This document shows positions 20,301 through 28,000 of a stretch of 64,000 nucleotides of DNA, piece after piece. Position 1 is the first letter of the stretch; every line of letters begins with the position of its first letter. The position numbers and the translations under genes are program-made. The stretch covers positions 682,001 through 746,000 of the forward strand of contig NZ_FQWQ01000002.1 of the NCBI RefSeq assembly GCF_900129725.1, in the 5' to 3' direction. A model generated the notes under the pieces. That model was not told the origin of the DNA. It ran no database searches and saw nothing but the letters and a program-made list of their open reading frames with translations. This stretch comes from Chryseolinea serpens (lineage in GTDB: Bacteria; Bacteroidota; Bacteroidia; Cytophagales; Cyclobacteriaceae).

Positions 20301-20518
20301 TCCACGCCGTTCACTTGTTGCTCGATGGGTGTGGCCACGGCCTGTTCCACGTTCACGGCATTGGCGCCGTTGAAGGTGGTGGTTACCTGGACCATGGGAG
20401 GTGTGATCTCGGGATACTTGGAGATAGGAATACTCCCCAGGGTGATCAATCCCATGATGACCATCAGGATGGAGATCACCATTGCTACAATCGGCCTTCG
20501 GATAAAAAATTCGCTCAT
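17369..20518 (-). CDS. RND multidrug efflux pump permease (HAE1/AcrB type)
   Basis: 1049 residues, full AcrB-like length. N-terminal MSEFFIRRPIVAMVISILMVIMGL, porter domain 1, a TM4 region with the proton-relay pair in GLVLAIGLVVDDAIVVVEAVMHN, the GGITGRLYQQFAIT loop, a second porter domain, and TM10 with the conserved Lys (LIGLTAKNAILIVEFAKM) plus RLRPILMTSFAF. These are the proton-coupling residues of drug/H+ antiporters of the hydrophobe/amphiphile family. Adaptor 26 bp upstream, outer-membrane factor 1 bp downstream. Substrates likely hydrophobic compounds (family knowledge). Confidence 0.95.
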   Translation of the reverse strand: MSEFFIRRPIVAMVISILMVIMGLITLGSIPISKYPEITPPMVQVTTTFNGANAVNVEQAVATPIEQQVNGVEEMLYMRSINATDGSLTLQVSFEVGTDLDNANMLTQNRVSQANAKMPTEVKAFGVTTKKSSGFPIVLVSLSSPDSTYDGLFLNNFVNINIFDQIARIKGVGNVMLLGGSDYSMRIWLHPDQLTKLDLTVNDVVNAVKKQNAIAPGGKFGAPPTPKGVEYTYSVLLQERLVTEEEFGNIIVKSDEKGSIIRLKDIARIELSMENYNSFSRLNRKTASTLAVYQMPGSNALEVADMVKTTMAELEKRFPEDLKYDISLNTTQAVSVGIEEIIHTLFEAVVLVILVVFLFLQDWRATLIPLLTVPVSLIGTFIIFPLLGFSVNVLSLLGLVLAIGLVVDDAIVVVEAVMHNIEHGMNPKEATQKAMKEVGGPVVAIALILAAVFVPVAFAGGITGRLYQQFAITIAISVLFSAFNALTLSPALSAILLKHKKKSTGWLQRFFDGFNRVFDRFTLGYTGVAGIVARKSIRSIIIIGVIVGVTALLGKRIPGGFVPEEDEGYFMVNVQLPDAASLERTDEVARKVEQIVSKTEGVGYTTVIIGYSMLTSSFSPNNAFVFVSLEPWDERKLTAKDMIQHVNLAVRNTISEATVFAFGPPAIEGLGTSSGFTLQLLDRSGSTPQYLDEQARNFVAAARKRPEIGNVYTLYRSNVPQKQIVIDYDKAEKLNIDLSEINATISTYLGSSYINDFNRFGRQYKVFIQAEAQDRLVPEDIARYYVRSRGGQIIPLNTLASVNDITGPSYTNRFNMFRAAEISGAPALGYSSGDALHALEEVAATLPKELGIAWSNMSYQEKAAEGTGGTMFLMALVFVFLILAAQYESWKLPFSVLLGVPAAIFGAFFGLWLGGLWSPSYVNNVFAQIGLVMLIGLTAKNAILIVEFAKMLYEQGKPLYESALEAAKLRLRPILMTSFAFMLGTVPLLTAAGAGAEARKVMGMAVFMGTLLATIIGVIVVPALFVFIESIGAKKKSTESPVPPTEPAH

Positions 20519-20544
20519 AGAAAAGGGAGGAGTTTAATTTTCAG

Positions 20545-21696
20545 CTATTCTTTAGGAGTATCCTCCCGCCACTTCATTTCCACTTCTTCAATTTTCGAAT
20601 TGGGCGTCAGACCCAACGTACCGACCACGGCCACCTTATCGCCTGCCTTTAGCCCTTTCGTGATGATGTAGGCATCGTCAACCTTTTGCCCGACTTCGAC
20701 GATCCGGGTTTTCAATGTACTCGAGTCATTCACCACAAACACCTGCGAAAGACTCTGCAATTGAAGCACCGCGCGCTGTGGCACCAGGACCGCTTGCGGA
20801 GAGGTGCTCAGGAGTACACGGGTTTTCACAAACAACCCCGGACGGAGCAGCGCGTCGGGATTCGGGAAGATGGCTTCAATGGTGAGCGTTCCGGTTTTCG
20901 GATCGATTTCGCGGTTGGCAAAATTCACTTCACCCTTGTGGGGATAAAGCGATCCATCGGCCAGGATGAGTTGCACATTCTTTCGGGCTGCCGCCAACTC
21001 TTCTTTCGACATTTTGGCAATCCGGAGATATTCACGTTCGCTGATTTGAAAACGGACACGAACCGAACCCACGCTCGAGATGGTCGCCAGCACAGAGGTT
21101 GACCCTGCGCGGCTCACATAGTCGCCTACGCGCGCGTTGGAAATACCGATGATCCCATCAAAGGGCGCATAGATCCGTGTGTACCCATATTCTATCTTCG
21201 CATTGCTCAGCGATGCCTGGGAAGCACTCACTTGCGCCTGCGCCGCCTCAAACGATGCGGTGGCGTTGTCAAGGTCCTTCTTGCTGAGGGCGTTGAGCTC
21301 CGTTAGCGGCTTCACGCGACTGAGTTCATTTTGGGAACGGACCAATTCCGTTTTCGACTTCGCGAGCTCGCTGGCTTCGCGGTCGACGCGGGTCTTGTAT
21401 TGAACATCGTCGACCACATAGAGCAGGTCGCCTTTCTTCACGGCCGATCCTTCCTTGAAATTGACCGAGGTCACCCACCCTTCCACACGGGCACGGATCT
21501 CGACATCGGATAGTCCATACGTCTGCGCCACAAAGTCCTCATACAACGGCACGTCTTCCACTACAGCCTTTACCACATTCACTTTGATTGGAGGGAGGGT
21601 TACGACAGCTTTTTCTTTGCACCCCGCAAACACAGAAACCAACAGAAAGAGCCCTATTTTCCGCTTCGCGCTCAAGATCGTATTGGATGGTTTCAT
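20545..21696 (-). CDS. RND efflux periplasmic adaptor lipoprotein (AcrA type)
   Basis: 383 residues. N-terminal lipobox (GLFLLVSVFAGC, Cys about 26), lipoyl half 1 (VEIRARVEGWVTSVNFKEGSAVKKGDLLYVVDD), a coiled-coil hairpin of about 100-165 (ASELAKSKTELVRSQNELSRVKPL; ATASFEAAQAQVSASQASL), lipoyl half 2 (YTRIYAPFDGIIGISNARVGDYV), beta-barrel and C-terminal domains. An AAGGA lies just before the ATG. Second gene of the efflux operon, between the 75-codon gene and the pump. Confidence 0.93.
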   Translation of the reverse strand: MKPSNTILSAKRKIGLFLLVSVFAGCKEKAVVTLPPIKVNVVKAVVEDVPLYEDFVAQTYGLSDVEIRARVEGWVTSVNFKEGSAVKKGDLLYVVDDVQYKTRVDREASELAKSKTELVRSQNELSRVKPLTELNALSKKDLDNATASFEAAQAQVSASQASLSNAKIEYGYTRIYAPFDGIIGISNARVGDYVSRAGSTSVLATISSVGSVRVRFQISEREYLRIAKMSKEELAAARKNVQLILADGSLYPHKGEVNFANREIDPKTGTLTIEAIFPNPDALLRPGLFVKTRVLLSTSPQAVLVPQRAVLQLQSLSQVFVVNDSSTLKTRIVEVGQKVDDAYIITKGLKAGDKVAVVGTLGLTPNSKIEEVEMKWREDTPKE

Positions 21697-21727
21697 TCCT
21701 TATTCGTTTTTAGTTTTGACCATGTTG

Positions 21728-21955
21728 TTACGCTAAAAATTTTAAAATCTCTTTTTCGAGTTCCCGTTGCAGGTCTTCATACTCGCCCAACCCTGCATCA
21801 TTCTTGTTGCCTTTCTTTATCTCCAGGATCTTGCTCGTGCATAAGATATGTTCAATGCAAACTTCACGGAACGATTCATTACTCAGGAATAGCGCATGGA
21901 TCCTGTCCTCACGATCGGGAAAGAGTTGAATGATCGAATCTAGTTTCTGAGCCAA
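21728..21955 (-). CDS. small protein, first gene of the efflux operon
   Basis: 75 residues from a TTG start at 21955 with AAAAAAGGA directly before it and 18 bp after a TACCTTTA -7 element. The protein is soluble, helical and charged (REDRIHALFLSNESFREVCIEHILCTSKILEIKKG), with no signal peptide or TM; family not recognised. It lies 31 bp upstream of the adaptor gene on the same strand. Position and size suggest a regulator or cofactor of the pump operon, but that is inference. The matching promoter and TTG arrangement at 11994 supports both as real genes. Confidence 0.6.
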   Translation of the reverse strand: MAQKLDSIIQLFPDREDRIHALFLSNESFREVCIEHILCTSKILEIKKGNKNDAGLGEYEDLQRELEKEILKFLA

Positions 21956-21973
21956 TCCTTTTTTGATTTTAAA

Positions 21974-22032
21974 TAAAGGTATACCGACCCCTCGGGCACG
22001 GCAAGGGTTATACGGTTACTTAACGGTTAAGC
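21974..22032 (-). promoter_or_regulatory. dyad operator plus promoter of the efflux operon
   Basis: Read on the minus strand: GCTTAACCGTTAAG dyad (22020-22030), TAACCG half-site, CCCTTGCC holding the -33 TTG, exactly 20 bp, then -7 TACCTTTA (21981 to 21974). The first 33 positions match the block at 11917-11949 with one difference, and TATACCTTTA recurs at the same spacing. Only the spacer between -33 and -7 differs, as expected for a functional site. Confidence 0.75.
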
Positions 22033-22190
22033 GAAGCCACGCCAGGCATTGTCTTCGCCATGCTTTTCCGGCCGCGTCAACGGTAGCTCCCGGGTCGGGT
22101 GAACAACATGCCGACACATCTTCATCAACCGTCATGACACCCGCGACCGGCGATTTTCCCGGACTCCACAAATTGCCTGGGGAATTTTGG
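22033..22190. other. intergenic spacer
   Basis: GC-rich non-coding stretch between the efflux promoter and the MITE-like element. I see no credible gene, promoter or terminator in it. The last 11 bases (22180-22190) are the left copy of the possible target-site duplication. Confidence 0.4.
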
Positions 22191-22574
22191 TCCAGTCTAT
22201 GCGCACATCTTTCGAAGAGAAAGAGCATAAATGAATAACCCCGGACTTTAGTCCGGGGTACATAAGTCATGTCCAATCACGGGCTTTAGCCCTGACCACG
22301 CCGATGATTTGGCAGACAGCGATACATCCAGAGGGAAAGTCAGTCCGCCAGTTGGCGGACCGTCATAAACAGGTGTCTGTACCCCCCGGACTAAAGTCCG
22401 GGGTTATTCAAGATATTATATGGCACATTGTATTCCGAACAATAGGCTTAAAGCCAGGCTCACTCGCCTATACGCTTTCGCCTTCAAAGATGTGTGCATA
22501 GACCAGGCCTAAAGGCCAGGATTATTCATTCGCCAACGCCTTCTCTCTTCTAAAAAAGATGTGTGCATAGACTA
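22191..22574. mobile_element. MITE-like element packed with REP-type palindromes
   Basis: Ends are imperfect inverted repeats about 45 bp long: AGTCTATGCGCACATCTTT from 22194 pairs with the complement of AAAGATGTGTGCATAGACT ending at 22573. A further internal copy of the right end lies at 22486-22507. The interior holds palindromes: CCCCGGACT/AGTCCGGGG at 22239-22258 and 22384-22403, GGGCT/AGCCC at 22281-22292, GTCCGCCA/TGGCGGAC at 22343-22360 and GGCCT/AGGCC at 22506-22517. GGGAATTT(T/C)GG flanks both sides (22180-22190 and 22575-22585), as a target duplication would. No transposase inside. Confidence 0.6.
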
Positions 22575-22593
22575 GGGAATTTCGGTGGGAGTG

Positions 22594-22671
22594 TTTAACG
22601 GTTAAACGTTTCCCTTGTAACCGTTTAACCTTCCATTCTGTAGGTTGAAGTCGGGGAGCAGCCTAGCTTTA
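22594..22671 (+). promoter_or_regulatory. dyad operator and -7 element before the barrel gene at 22721
   Basis: A 13-bp dyad TTTAACGGTTAAA at 22594-22606, then TAACCGTTTAACC at 22618-22630, and a -7-like TAGCTTTA at 22664-22671. Compared with the block at 11919, the second half-site is 11 bp further from the dyad, about one helical turn. A TTG at the right -33 distance is not present. Confidence 0.5.
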
Positions 22672-22720
22672 TGATCGTTTATAAACCCAAAAAGACCCTC
22701 TCCACATAGACCATTTTCCT

Positions 22721-23386
22721 ATGTCAAAAAAAACGATCTTCTTCATGCTTGCCTTTTGCGCACTCGCGCTGGGGCACGCCGCATATGCGCAAAAAACAAG
22801 GTTGAATCTATACGGCGCCTATGTCTTCGATGACAAATTCGATTCCTACTACAGCAGCTCCAGCTACTATCAGGGCAAAATCAAGGGTGGATTTCAATGG
22901 GGCGGCGGCATCGAATATTCCTTGCGGCCGGAATACGGTGTAGAGGTGTTATACCTGCGCCAAACTACGCATGCTCCCACCACCTATGCCAGCAGCATCG
23001 GGACCACCCGGGAAACGGATTTTGATTTAGGGCTGAACTATATCATGTTGGCGGGTTCACGTCGTGCATTCGCCAGCAACGAAAAGGTGGAGGGTTATGG
23101 CGGGTTGATGTTGGGGATGCTCATTGCCGACCTCAAAGATCCCGACTCGGGTCGCTCCGCCAGCGCTACAAAATTCGCCTGGGGTTTGCGCCTGGGCGCC
23201 ACGGTCTGGGCCACTGAAGCCGTGGGCATCAAACTGCAGGCACAACTGCTTTCGGCCGTGCAGTCCGCAGGGGGTGGCTTCTACTTTGGAACGGGTGGAG
23301 CCGGCGCAGGGGTCTCCACGTATTCCACCATCTACCAGTTCAGCCTCGGCGGCGGCCTGGTATTTAAAGTGGGAGCAAAAGAATAA
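22721..23386 (+). CDS. outer-membrane beta-barrel protein (porin-family-like)
   Basis: 221 residues. Signal peptide MSKKTIFFMLAFCALALGHAAYAQ, then alternating hydrophobic/aromatic strands typical of a small 8-10 stranded barrel (GFQWGGGIEYSLRPEYGVEVLYLR; GYGGLMLGMLIADL; FAWGLRLGATVWATEAVGIKLQAQLL), ending in FSLGGGLVFKVGAKE. No conserved motif gives a substrate. The promoter region carries the dyad motif shared with the efflux operon, so it may respond to the same signal. Confidence 0.7.
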   Translation: MSKKTIFFMLAFCALALGHAAYAQKTRLNLYGAYVFDDKFDSYYSSSSYYQGKIKGGFQWGGGIEYSLRPEYGVEVLYLRQTTHAPTTYASSIGTTRETDFDLGLNYIMLAGSRRAFASNEKVEGYGGLMLGMLIADLKDPDSGRSASATKFAWGLRLGATVWATEAVGIKLQAQLLSAVQSAGGGFYFGTGGAGAGVSTYSTIYQFSLGGGLVFKVGAKE

Positions 23387-23444
23387 ACACTGGAATGTTT
23401 TCTTCTCAAGGTCTGATGCTTGACATACGGACGATATACTTACC

Positions 23445-23936
23445 ATGAAAAAAATAAACCCTATGAAAAAGCTGCTGTTGATTATCACGTTCGAAATGCT
23501 TGGCTGTTTTGTCTTCGCACAAAGCAACAAGGAGGAAGTCGACCTGTTTCAATCCGTTTTCGGGATGGAGAAAAAAGCCGTGGTAGCCGAATTTATAAAA
23601 TTGGAAGGCCCACAGAAAGATGCCTTCTGGGCTGCCTACGACAGCTACGAAGCCGAACGCAAGGCCCTCGGCCAAAAGCGGATCGCGTTGTTGAACAAGT
23701 ACGCCAACAGCTATGGCACACTGGACGACGCCGGCACGGATGAGATCGTGAAGGAGACGATCGCGCTCCAAACGCAGACCGACAAGTTGATTGTTGACTA
23801 CTATAAAAAAATCAAAAAGGGATCCGGCGTGAAGGCTGCCGCCCAATTCTATCAACTGGAAGGCTACATTCTCAGTAAGATCCGGGCCACCATCATGGAG
23901 AACATCCCCCTCATTGGCGAAATGGATAAAAAGTGA
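23445..23936 (+). CDS. exported helical protein of unknown function
   Basis: 163 residues; ATG at 23445, or 23463 which leaves a 20-residue signal peptide (MKKLLLIITFEMLGCFVFAQ). The mature part is all helical and charged. The stretch EGPQKDAFWAAYDSYEAERKAL recalls the Spy/CpxP-like or 'sensor of ECF-type sigma factor' proteins common in Bacteroidota (an alpha helix with a FW..Y..YE pattern), but the match is loose. Followed 17 bp later by another exported protein on the same strand, probably one operon, and preceded by the barrel gene 58 bp upstream. Confidence 0.55.
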   Translation: MKKINPMKKLLLIITFEMLGCFVFAQSNKEEVDLFQSVFGMEKKAVVAEFIKLEGPQKDAFWAAYDSYEAERKALGQKRIALLNKYANSYGTLDDAGTDEIVKETIALQTQTDKLIVDYYKKIKKGSGVKAAAQFYQLEGYILSKIRATIMENIPLIGEMDKK

Positions 23937-23953
23937 AGCGATCATCATCCCCC

Positions 23954-24853
23954 ATGAACGGATTACTAAAACACGTACTTACCGGCATATGCCTCTTTAT
24001 GTCCCTTGTTGCCCTGGCACAACAGCTCCCCTCAAACCGCATCAAGCCGGCAACGCTGTATCATGCCGGCGACACCGTGCGCTCACCGCGACTGGGGGTG
24101 CAAACGCAGATACCACAAGGGTGGAGTGGCGTGCTGCCACGCGACACGGAAGTCTTTCTGCTCATGCCGGAAAGCAATACCGTGGGTGAGATCTATGTGG
24201 TGGTGAATGAAAAAATGGATTTAGAGAAACAGAGAAAACGCTGGGAGGCCGGCACGGAACTATCGCCGGGATTAATTTTGCAACCGCAAGGCGCGATCAC
24301 TCCCCGTGGCGCGGATGTTCTTACCGTGGTGGGCAAAGTGACCGGGGCAAACGCCAACCAGCAGACCAAGATCTACGCCGAAGCAAAGTGCAGCCCCGTG
24401 GGGTTCTGCATCACGTGCCTGGCGACCTCGGATGCGCAACACATCGACAACGTAAAAAAAGCCCTGCAGTCCCTGATCGACAACACCGTTTTTCAACAAC
24501 CGTCCAACGAATCGCCCTTTGCAAACTTTAATTGGAAGAAATTTTTGGACGGAAAAATATTACTGGCGATGGGCTATGAGGCCAACAGCAAGCGCGTCGA
24601 TGAAGTGGATTTGTGCGCCGACGGTTCGTTCCGCTCCGACATCACGCGCACCGGAATTTTCAAGGGACAAGCAAAGGGATACACAGGAAAGAAACGTGGT
24701 TCATGGCACGTCGCCAGTCACGGCGAAAAAGCCGTCATCACGTTTACCTTCGAAAAACTTCCGGATGTCGACATCGAGCTGGAAGCAAAAGACGAAGAGA
24801 TCTACATCAAAGGCGTCCGGTATTTTGTGGGCGAGAGCGAGCGATGTAAGTAA
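23954..24853 (+). CDS. exported protein of unknown function
   Basis: About 299 residues from the ATG at 23954 (MNGLLKHVLTGICLFMSLVALAQ signal peptide); an in-frame GTG at 23933 overlaps the previous stop and would give 306. Residues about 40-165 form a mixed domain (GVQTQIPQGWSGVLPRDTEVFLLMP resembles the start of some lipocalin/PsbP-like stress proteins, uncertain). Residues about 175-295 form a second beta-rich domain (LCADGSFRSDITRTGIFKGQAKGYTGKKRGSW, with strands ending DVDIELEAKDEEIYIKGVRYFVG), which looks like a lipocalin-type 'excess substrate' reporter domain. No catalytic motif recognised. Confidence 0.55.
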   Translation: MNGLLKHVLTGICLFMSLVALAQQLPSNRIKPATLYHAGDTVRSPRLGVQTQIPQGWSGVLPRDTEVFLLMPESNTVGEIYVVVNEKMDLEKQRKRWEAGTELSPGLILQPQGAITPRGADVLTVVGKVTGANANQQTKIYAEAKCSPVGFCITCLATSDAQHIDNVKKALQSLIDNTVFQQPSNESPFANFNWKKFLDGKILLAMGYEANSKRVDEVDLCADGSFRSDITRTGIFKGQAKGYTGKKRGSWHVASHGEKAVITFTFEKLPDVDIELEAKDEEIYIKGVRYFVGESERCK

Positions 24854-25042
24854 GCGGACTCTGTTTATTCCAATTGAAAAATTCCAACGGACGAGGGAAT
24901 GTGAAAATCGGGCGTGGCCGATGCCGGCGCGACCCAGCTCATCCCTTGCATCGCCTCTTTCTCCAGATTGATTCCCATACATTACCGCGGTACCAGCTAG
25001 CACGCAGTGTACTGTTTCGATTCACGTTGGAGAACCTGGGCA

Positions 25043-28000
25043 CTATCGCTTACTTTTTTTGAAAGCCAAAAGGGGTCCACTATTTTGCGTGACGACGATC
25101 AGATCGCCGTTTCGCTGTTTCACGTTGCGGATATGCCTGGCGTCATGCTCCACCCAAAACCCGCTGTGTTGGGGCGACAGGGGTTGAAACCCGCCTTTTC
25201 CGTCTCCCAATAAAATCACACCCACGCCGGCGTCGTGTTGACCTTCCACGGGTTCGATGGTGAAATCATTGCCCACCATCAGAAGATCCTCCTGACCATC
25301 GCCGTTGATGTCGCTCACGAGGATATCTCTCACCGGGGCTTGCTGCACCACGGCCGGCAACGGCGCCAGTTTGAATTCAAAGTCCCCTACGTTCTCCAGG
25401 ATCAGGCTTTGTTGCTGATAGGCCCGCACCGTTAGTTTCACCTGGTCTTTCACCGGGGCAATGACGTCGCCAAGCGAAGCGTTGGCAAACGCCTCGAAGG
25501 TTTGATATCGCTTTTTGAACATCGGCACCTGTCTCATCACGTCGAACCAGGATGAGGTTGGATATTCTACGCCTCCTGCATAGTACGCCGGCAGGGCATC
25601 CCACCGGTTGTTGTTGTCAAAGTCGCCGGCATAAATGGAAAAGGGCTTCTCCTTCGTGAACCGGTAGCGCGAATTGAGTCCGACGTTTCCGGCCACCAGG
25701 TCCATGTCGCCATCGCGATCGATGTCCAGGGCGGTGACGGCGTTCCACAAGCCGTTCGAAAATTCCAACGAGGCGGGTTGTTGTTGCTTTAGCGTTCCCT
25801 TTTCATTTTTAAAAACCGTGATCGGCATATACTCCCCAACCAAGATCAGGTCGTGCCAGCCATCCCGGTCCAGGTCTACCCATGCGGCGTCGGTCACCAT
25901 GCCGATGTTTTGCAAACCTGGTGCAACCTGGTTGGTGACATCCGCGAATTTCGCGTCGGTGTTGCGCAGCAGGTAGCTCACGCCCGGTTTCGGAAATTCG
26001 AGGGATATCAAACGGCCCGCGCGAAAAATATCGAGGTCGCCATCTTTGTCAAAGTCAAAAGGGACAACGCACGATCCGCTATGACGCATGGCGGGTAAGC
26101 GGGTGGTGTCTGCTCGATAGTTGCCTTTGCCATCGTTGAACATCAGGCGGTCTTGAAGAAAAGGTGAGTTATCATAGTGTTCGTTTGAACCGCTCACGAT
26201 GTATAAGTCTTCATCGCCGTCCTGGTCGGCGTCGAAGAAAACCGCGCCCGTGTCCTCTTCATTTTTATCTTTTGTTTGAAGGACAGGTTTTTCCGTGAAC
26301 GTTCCATCAGCGTGCTGAAGAAAAATGTTCCCGGCAAATTGATAGGAGCCCCCTACAAAAAAATCGTCCAGGCCATCTTTGTTCACATCGGCCACGGCCA
26401 GGCAAGGGCCTTGCTGCGATAGCTTGTGCGGAAGCAAAGGCTCGACATCATAGTCCATGTAAAATTTCTCCCGGTCGATATGCGCCAGATGACTGGCGCT
26501 ATCCACTCTTTGCAGTAACGGCTGCATCCTGTTTCCGTTTTTCAATGTCTCCGTTCCGCCTTCTGAATATTTTAGCGTGAGGATCTGGTCTGTTTTCACG
26601 TTCCGCAGCACCTGGCTTTTACCGTCGGGCCAAATAATCTCCAAGGAGTCGATGATCGCATGTTCGCCGAGTCCAAAATGGAGAATGTAGTCAACGGAGG
26701 ATTGATAGCCCCGCGTCACGCCCATGTGTTGTCGTTGCAGTTGTCCGTTTGCATAGAGCGTGACGATGCTGCCCAGCCCCCGGGTGTTGCCAGGGGAACC
26801 GTTCAATTTGATTTTCAGGTAATGCCCGTCTTGGTTGGTATTCCGCAGGATGAAGGCCGGTGCATTGATGTTGTTCACCACGATGTCCAAATCTCCATCC
26901 AAATCCAGATCACCCAACGCGGCGCCGTTGGAAAGTGACTCGTTTTGCCCCAGCCACAGGGCCGACTTGTCTTCAAACGTATTGCCACCGGTATTTTTAA
27001 AAAGATAATTACTCTTTTTAATGGAGGGCATTTTCTTAGCGCCCTCCCGCATGCTGCGGTCGGTTTCCGACGGTGTGCTCTTGGTTGCGGTTTGATTGTT
27101 GTGGATGATGAAATCCATGTCGGTGATGTCGCGCAGGTAGCCATTGGTGACGAACAGATCTTGTAAACCATCCTGGTCGAAGTCGGCGAACAACGGCGCC
27201 CAACTCCAGTCGGTGCTATGCACACCGGCTTGTTGCCCGATCTCTGCGAAGACCGGCGTATGGGTCTCGTCGTTTCCAAGATTCACCTGTAGCATATTGC
27301 GCATATACTGAGGGTGATAGCCAGCGCGGGTCATGGCCTCAAAGGTGTTGGGATTGGCTGGACCGGCCATCTTTTTTCGCTGCACCGCATCCGCCGGCAG
27401 CATGTCCACCACCATCACGTCGGGCAAACCATCGTTGTTGAAATCGCTCACATCGTTGCCCATGGAAAACTGGCTGTGGTGTCTGAAATATTTCCGCGCC
27501 GATTCGGTGAACGTGCCGTCGTGGTTGTTGATGTACAGGTGATCGTTGGCCAGAAAATCGTTCGACACCAATATATCTTCCCATCCATCGCTGTTGAGAT
27601 CATGGATAGCCAGTCCCAACCCAAACCCATCGTGAAGAATCCCCGCTGCCTGCGATACATCCACGAATTTACCCCCTTGATTTTGCAACAGCCTGTCGAC
27701 CGACGCTCCCTTGCCGTTGTCGATGACGGGGGTGACCTTGTTGGGATTACGGACGGTGTTGGTGCTGGTCATCAGGTAGGCATCGAGGTCGCCATCTTTG
27801 TCATAGTCGAAGAAGGCGGCCTGATTGGTGTAGGTCGTATCGGCCAGTCCCCACGATTGGGCCTCTTCGCGAAACGTCATGTTGCCCTGGTTGATGTAGA
27901 GTTGATTGGCGCGTTTGAGCGCCGGGTAATTGCCGGACTTGCAAACATAAATATCCAGCAACCCGTCGGCATTGAGATCCACCAGTGTAACACCCGTGCT

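Noticed and set aside
19112-20671. Long plus-strand frame of 519 codons across the RND pump gene
   Set aside because: It has a His/Asp/Gln-rich, low-quality composition and lies antisense to a clear full-length pump; a shadow of the codon bias.
21963-22238. Plus-strand open frame of 91 codons over the efflux promoter
   Set aside because: It is the reverse reading of the operator block and its flank; the related peptide in the other copy at 11.9 kb arises only from the shared DNA.
22190-22600. CRISPR array reading of the repeated palindromes
   Set aside because: Repeats are unequal in length and sequence, spacing is irregular and no cas genes are near; a MITE/REP element fits better.
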